Source: Trueperaceae bacterium
Lineage (GTDB): Bacteria; Deinococcota; Deinococci; Deinococcales; Trueperaceae
DNA length: 8,922 bases
Direction: 5' to 3'
Assembly (NCBI GenBank): GCA_024636105.1
Contig: JAGXHO010000213.1
Coordinates: forward strand, 1-8,922
The notes under the pieces were generated by a model. The model searched no databases. It had not been told where the DNA came from and saw nothing but the letters and a program-made list of their open reading frames with translations. Below, in pieces: positions 5,551 through 8,922 of this stretch (position 1 is the stretch's first letter; every line of letters starts with the position of its first letter). The translations under genes and the position numbers were made by a program.

Positions 5551-8505
5551 ATGCGTCCGTCGTTGCGGCTCCTGGGTCCCCCGCGCTCGTGGGACGGGGA
5601 GGCGTGGATGGACCTACCGCTGCGGCAGTCGCTGTTGCTCGGCGCCTTCCTGGCGCATCGGGACGACTGGGTCGGGCGCGACGAACTGCTCGCGCTCTTC
5701 TGGCCCGACGAAGCCGAAACGACGGCGCGCCACAACCTCAGCCAGCTCGTCTACCATTGCCGCCGGCAACCCTGGTTCGACGGGCTCGAGGCCGAGCGGA
5801 CCCGGTTGCGCTGGCAGATCGCGTCCGACGTGCAGCTCTTCCGCACGGCGATCGGCGCTGGCGCATGGCACGACGCGCTGGGTCACTACGGCGGCGCGCT
5901 GCTCGAGGGCGTCCCCGCCGGCGGTGCCCCCGACTTCGATGCTTGGCTCGAGACCGAACGCGAGTCGCTCCAGGTCGCCTGGCGCGAGGCCGTGCTCCAG
6001 GTCGCCGGGGCGCTCGAGCGGGAGGGGCGCCCGTCCGAAGCCCTCGTGCGCGTCGCAGCGGTGCTCGAGCGCGACCCGCTCGCCGAGGACGCCGTGCAGG
6101 CGTACCTGCGCTGCGCCCGTGCGGTGGCCCACGGCGAAGGCGGCGCTGGTCCACGCGCCGCGGCGCTGCGCGCGTACGAGGCGTTCCGCACCACCCTGCG
6201 CGAGGAGCTCGACCTGGCGCCGCTCGAGGCGACCGTCGCGCTCGCCGAGGCGTTGCGCGCCGACGTCGGGCCGGAACTGGTGTCCTCCGCGCCGCCGCCC
6301 GCCACGCCCACCGAGGCGCCGCCGGCCGCGCTCCGCGGCTTCCCAGCGCCGGTCACGCCCTTCGTCGGGCGCGAGGCGGAGCTCGCGCGGCTCCACGCGG
6401 CGCTGGCCGAGGGCGGCGAACGCCTCGTCACGCTGTTGGGTCCGGGCGGCGTCGGCAAGACGCGCCTGGCGATCGAGGCCGGGCGGCGGGCGGCGTGGGC
6501 GTTCGCCGACGGCGCCCTCTTCGTGCCGCTCGCCGACCTCGACGATCCTGACTACCTGGCGCGCACGATCGGCGCCGCGATGGGCCTCGAGCCGGCGACC
6601 GGCGAGGACGACGAGGCTACCTTGGTTGCCGCGGTCGCACCGCGCTCGCTGCTCCTGGTCCTCGACAACCTCGAGCACCTCTTGGGCGGCGCGGGCCTGT
6701 TGGCCGAGCTCCTGGCCGCCTCGAAGGGCTCGAGCCTGCTGCTCACCTCGCAGGAGCCGCTCGACTTCCAAGGGGAGGTGCGCTTCGAGGTCGCTGGGAT
6801 GCCGTACCCAACGGCAGGCGGCGCGGCGGCGGACGCCCCGGGCGCGTCGATCGAGCGCTTCGACGCGGTCGACCTGTTCCTGCGCAGCGCGCGGCGCGCG
6901 CACCCGCAGTTCGTGGCGACGGACGCCGACCGCGCCGGGATCGTCCGGCTGTGCCAGCTGCTCGAAGGGCTGCCGCTCGGTCTGGAGCTGGCGGCTGCCT
7001 GGATGCGCCTGTCGGGTCCTTCCGAGGTCGCCGACGCGCTCGAGGTCAACCTCGACGCCCTGGCCGTCGCGCACCGCGACCTGCCGCCACGCCACCGCAG
7101 CCTGCGCGCGATGCTCGACCACACCTGGTCGCTGCTCTCGGACGAGGAGCACGCCGCGCTCTCGGGCATCAGCGCGTTCCGTGGAGGGTTTTCCCGCGAG
7201 GCCGCCGAGGCCGTCGCCGGGGCCAGCCTGCGGACGCTGCTCGCGCTCGTGAACAAGTCGTTGCTGCGGCGCACCCCGGGCGGCCGCTTCCTGGCGCTCG
7301 AGGTCGTGCGCCGCTACGGGGCCGAGCGGTTGGCCGCCGTACCTGCCCGGTCGGAAGCGGTCGCGGCCGCGCACGCCGAGCACTTCGTGGCCTTCGGCCG
7401 GCGGGTGGAACCCGACATGGTCGGAGCCGAGCGCGCGGCGGGTCTGGATCGCGTGGCCGACGAGCACGAGAACCTGCGCGTGGCGTTCGCTCGGCTGATC
7501 GCGGTCGGCGACGTCGAGCCTGGGATGGAGCTCGCGCACGCCATCTTCCAGTACTGGTGGCTGCGCGGCCACTACCGCGAGGCGCGCACCACCCTCGACG
7601 CGTTGCTGAGCCTCGACCGTCCACGACCGGCGGCGCTGCAGGCACGAGCGCTCGGGCACGCGGGCGCGTTCGCCCGCCTCTGCGAGGACTTCTCGGCAGC
7701 CCGCGAGCTCTACGAAGCCAGCCTCGCGATCAAGCGCGACCTGGACGATCCGACGTCGCTGGCGTCGACCCTCGGGAACCTCGGCAACCTGCTGCGGTTG
7801 CTCGGCGACCTCGACGGCGCGCAGCGGAACCTCGAGGAGGTCCTCGCCCTCTACCGCTCGGCCGGCGACGGTGGGCGGGTGGCGAACACGCTCAACAACC
7901 TCGGGGCCGTCGCCGAGGTGCGGGGCGACGCGGCTGCGGCCGAACGCTGGTACCGCGAGGCGCTGGAGGCCGCGAACGCATCGGGCGAAGCCTTCGTCGC
8001 CGCGTTGGCGCTCGGCAACCTCGGCACGGCCGCGCTCGAGCGCGGCGACCTCGCCGAGGCGCGGGCGCGCCATGAGGAAGCGGGGGCGGTGTTCGAGCGC
8101 CTCGGCTACCGCGTCGGTACGGCGGTCACGGCGCAGCAGCTCGCCGACGTCGACTTGAGCGAAGGCGATCTGCCGGCGGCCCGCGAAGGGTACGCCCTCG
8201 CGATGGCGCGCTTCGCCGACCTCGGCGACCAGCGCGGCGTGGCGGAGGTGGCCGGGAGCCTCGTCGACCTGGCCGTCGCCGCGGAGGACTGGGCGGCGGC
8301 GCTGCGTTGGCTGGGCGCCACGCACGCCCAGCACGAGCGCCTCGGGATCGCACGCGCGGAAGCGGTGCTGGCCTCGCTCGAAGCCCAGGAGAACCATGCG
8401 CGGACGGCCGTTGGCGCCTTGCGGGCCGCGGAGCTGCGGGCCGAGGGGGCCGCCTGGACGATGGAGGAGACCCTGACGCAGGCCAGCGGCGACCACGACG
8501 CTTGA
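5551..8505 (+). CDS. SARP-type transcriptional regulator with BTAD, STAND (NB-ARC-like) ATPase and TPR domains
   Basis: The product is 984 residues, comparable to large AfsR-like regulators. Residues 1-90 form an OmpR-like winged helix (LRLLGPPRSWDG, LPLRQSLLLGAFLAHRDDWV, ARHNLSQLVYHCRR). The BTAD follows at about 95-236 (DFDAWLETERESLQ, LREELDLAPL). A proline/alanine linker leads to the STAND ATPase, with Walker A GPGGVGKT (297-304), Walker B LLLVLDN (367-373) and GLPLGLELA (473-481). A second winged helix (RHRSLRAMLDHTWSLL, FRGGFSREAAEAVAG) precedes TPRs from about 640 to 940 (LGNLGNLLRLLGDLDGA, LNNLGAVAEVRGD, LGNLGTAALERGD). The usual TSR after Walker B reads TSQ (399-401). Family logic: a ligand or protein bound by the TPRs triggers nucleotide-dependent assembly and promoter activation. 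Its likely target is the adjacent cytolysin promoter, which carries SARP-style repeats. ATG 5551 is the natural domain start. Confidence 0.9.
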   Translation: MRPSLRLLGPPRSWDGEAWMDLPLRQSLLLGAFLAHRDDWVGRDELLALFWPDEAETTARHNLSQLVYHCRRQPWFDGLEAERTRLRWQIASDVQLFRTAIGAGAWHDALGHYGGALLEGVPAGGAPDFDAWLETERESLQVAWREAVLQVAGALEREGRPSEALVRVAAVLERDPLAEDAVQAYLRCARAVAHGEGGAGPRAAALRAYEAFRTTLREELDLAPLEATVALAEALRADVGPELVSSAPPPATPTEAPPAALRGFPAPVTPFVGREAELARLHAALAEGGERLVTLLGPGGVGKTRLAIEAGRRAAWAFADGALFVPLADLDDPDYLARTIGAAMGLEPATGEDDEATLVAAVAPRSLLLVLDNLEHLLGGAGLLAELLAASKGSSLLLTSQEPLDFQGEVRFEVAGMPYPTAGGAAADAPGASIERFDAVDLFLRSARRAHPQFVATDADRAGIVRLCQLLEGLPLGLELAAAWMRLSGPSEVADALEVNLDALAVAHRDLPPRHRSLRAMLDHTWSLLSDEEHAALSGISAFRGGFSREAAEAVAGASLRTLLALVNKSLLRRTPGGRFLALEVVRRYGAERLAAVPARSEAVAAAHAEHFVAFGRRVEPDMVGAERAAGLDRVADEHENLRVAFARLIAVGDVEPGMELAHAIFQYWWLRGHYREARTTLDALLSLDRPRPAALQARALGHAGAFARLCEDFSAARELYEASLAIKRDLDDPTSLASTLGNLGNLLRLLGDLDGAQRNLEEVLALYRSAGDGGRVANTLNNLGAVAEVRGDAAAAERWYREALEAANASGEAFVAALALGNLGTAALERGDLAEARARHEEAGAVFERLGYRVGTAVTAQQLADVDLSEGDLPAAREGYALAMARFADLGDQRGVAEVAGSLVDLAVAAEDWAAALRWLGATHAQHERLGIARAEAVLASLEAQENHARTAVGALRAAELRAEGAAWTMEETLTQASGDHDA

Positions 8506-8515
8506 CCCACGTCAT
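8502..8515. promoter_or_regulatory. FNR/DNR-like dyad 1
   Basis: TTGACCCACGTCAT reads TTGAC-N4-GTCAT, close to the Crp/Fnr-family consensus TTGAT-N4-ATCAA. It overlaps the regulator's stop codon and lies upstream of the small ORF at 8578. The surrounding 19 nt (8500-8518) match 16 of 19 bases of the second dyad at 8721-8739. No well-placed -10 box was found for this copy. Confidence 0.4.
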
Positions 8516-8524
8516 GGCATGGCC

Positions 8525-8541
8525 GTGGCGGCACCCGCCAC
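8525..8541 (+). terminator. Short hairpin after the regulator gene
   Basis: GTGGCGG (8525-8531) pairs with CCGCCAC (8535-8541) over a 3-nt loop, 19 nt after the regulator's stop. There is no T tract. It is a plausible U-less terminator, though the stem is short for this GC content. Confidence 0.4.
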
Positions 8542-8577
8542 CCTGAGGTCCGTGACCCGATTCGACGTCGTCCCGCC

Positions 8578-8757
8578 ATGAGCAGCGTCCAGGTCGCGCT
8601 GATCCGCGCGTCGCCCCTGTGGCTCGTCGCCACGGGCCTGCTGGGCGTCGTGTTCCAGGTGTGGCCCGGCGGCGGCGCGTGCGGCGGGAAACCGTCGTGC
8701 GCACCGAGGTCGATGCCGAGGCTTGACTCAGGTCACGGCGCGGCAGGCCGTCCGTGA
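8578..8757 (+). CDS. Small hypothetical protein with one hydrophobic segment, possibly frameshifted
   Basis: The frame encodes 59 residues: MSSVQVALIRAS, a hydrophobic stretch PLWLVATGLLGVVFQVW (about 13-29), then a glycine-rich part. The first 37 codons all end in G or C, as in the confirmed genes here, but this bias collapses from codon 38 (AAA) onward. One base over, the frame from about 8688 restores it and reads RETVVRTEVDAEA before a TGA at 8723-8725. The true or ancestral product may therefore be about 52 residues with a frameshift near the GGCGGCGGCGCG run. No Shine-Dalgarno precedes the ATG. It would be a small single-pass membrane protein between two FNR-like dyads. I do not recognise it. 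Confidence 0.35.
   Translation: MSSVQVALIRASPLWLVATGLLGVVFQVWPGGGACGGKPSCAPRSMPRLDSGHGAAGRP
8723..8736. promoter_or_regulatory. FNR/DNR-like dyad 2, upstream of the DUF2249 gene
   Basis: TTGACTCAGGTCAC reads TTGAC-N4-GTCAC, 9 of 10 arm bases dyad-symmetric. A -10-like GATGCT at 8760-8765 would put the dyad centre near -42, the class II Crp/Fnr position. DUF2249 genes are often found with denitrification or nitric-oxide genes controlled by DNR/NnrR, which makes the site plausible. No experimental support is available. Confidence 0.45.
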
Positions 8758-8817
8758 GCGATGCTGCGAATGCGCCCCGTTGTGGGGTTCGTACCTCGCG
8801 ACCGGAAGGAACCCTCC

Positions 8818-8922
8818 ATGACCACCATCGACGTTCGCTCCGTCCCCCCTCGCGACCGCCACCCGCGGATCTTCGCGGCCTTCGACGCGCTCACCCCCGG
8901 CGACGGCTTCGAGCTCGTCAAC
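8818..8922 (+). CDS. DUF2249-domain protein (5' part, runs off the window)
   Basis: The first 35 codons begin MTTIDVRSVPPRDRHP and continue IFAAFDALTPGDGFELVN to the window edge. DVR-x-x-PPR-x-RHP-x-IF and the FDAL-x-PG-x-x-x-ELVN that follows are the defining start of DUF2249, a small TusA-like fold often next to hemerythrin, NnrS, or nitrite and nitric-oxide reduction genes, with no established function. The start is well supported by GGAAGGA (8804-8810), 7 nt before the ATG. The FNR-like dyad at 8723 suggests control by oxygen or nitric oxide. About half or more of the gene lies outside the window. Confidence 0.85.
   Translation, partial: MTTIDVRSVPPRDRHPRIFAAFDALTPGDGFELVN

Noticed and set aside
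5614..8496. A 960-codon open frame on the minus strand across the regulator gene.
   Set aside because: It is an antisense shadow caused by high GC3. The plus strand shows complete, ordered domains with diagnostic motifs, and the minus product is a low-complexity Arg/Gly/Ala/Glu string.
8552..8581. A 9-codon ORF (VTRFDVVPP) that resembles the DUF2249 start MTTIDVRSVPP and overlaps the next ATG by ATGA.
   Set aside because: It is too short to judge. It could be a relic of a tandem DUF2249 copy or a coupling leader, but nothing after it continues the family pattern.

Overview
The window is about 70% G+C by eye, with strong G/C bias at third codon positions. It carries two kinds of start signal: Shine-Dalgarno starts (AGGGAGGT, AAGGAG, GGAAGGA) and at least one apparently leaderless start, with a TANNNT box 5 nt before the ATG. 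Together with a lipoprotein, a DinB-like protein, a very large SARP/STAND regulator and a DUF2249 protein, this suggests a high-GC Deinococcota-type bacterium, perhaps Trueperaceae. Actinobacteriota and Chloroflexota are not excluded. No rRNA, tRNA, CRISPR array or insertion sequence was seen.

Layout. Positions 1-1408 (minus strand) hold a DinB-like protein and, 55 nt downstream, the first 293 codons of a phosphotriesterase-family TIM barrel. That barrel has lost most of its metal ligands and looks like a pseudoenzyme. A divergent intergenic region with an inverted repeat leads to an extended SDR (NAD-dependent epimerase/dehydratase, plus, 1588-2430). A convergent secreted protein with a signal peptide (minus, 2483-2959) follows.

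Positions 3115-8505 are the centre of interest. A lipoprotein (3551-5458) has the core of a cholesterol-dependent cytolysin or CDC-like pore-forming protein, but its C-terminal membrane-binding domain 4 is replaced by a LamG/concanavalin-like domain. A 14-bp-stem hairpin separates it from a 984-residue regulator (winged helix, BTAD, STAND/NB-ARC ATPase, TPR). The cytolysin promoter carries two heptamer direct repeats with a 4-nt spacer just upstream of a -10 box, which is the arrangement SARP-type regulators recognise. I infer that the regulator switches on the pore-forming lipoprotein in response to a signal.

Just upstream (3115-3518) lies a collapsed copy of the same cassette. It keeps the promoter with its own heptamer pair, the first codons of the cytolysin, a 65-nt internal cytolysin piece with an in-frame stop, and a TPR piece of a regulator of this type. 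This points to duplication followed by deletion.

The right end (8502-8922) has two near-identical Crp/Fnr (FNR/DNR)-like dyads, a small possible membrane ORF that may be frameshifted, and the start of a DUF2249 protein. This would fit an oxygen- or nitric-oxide-responsive unit.
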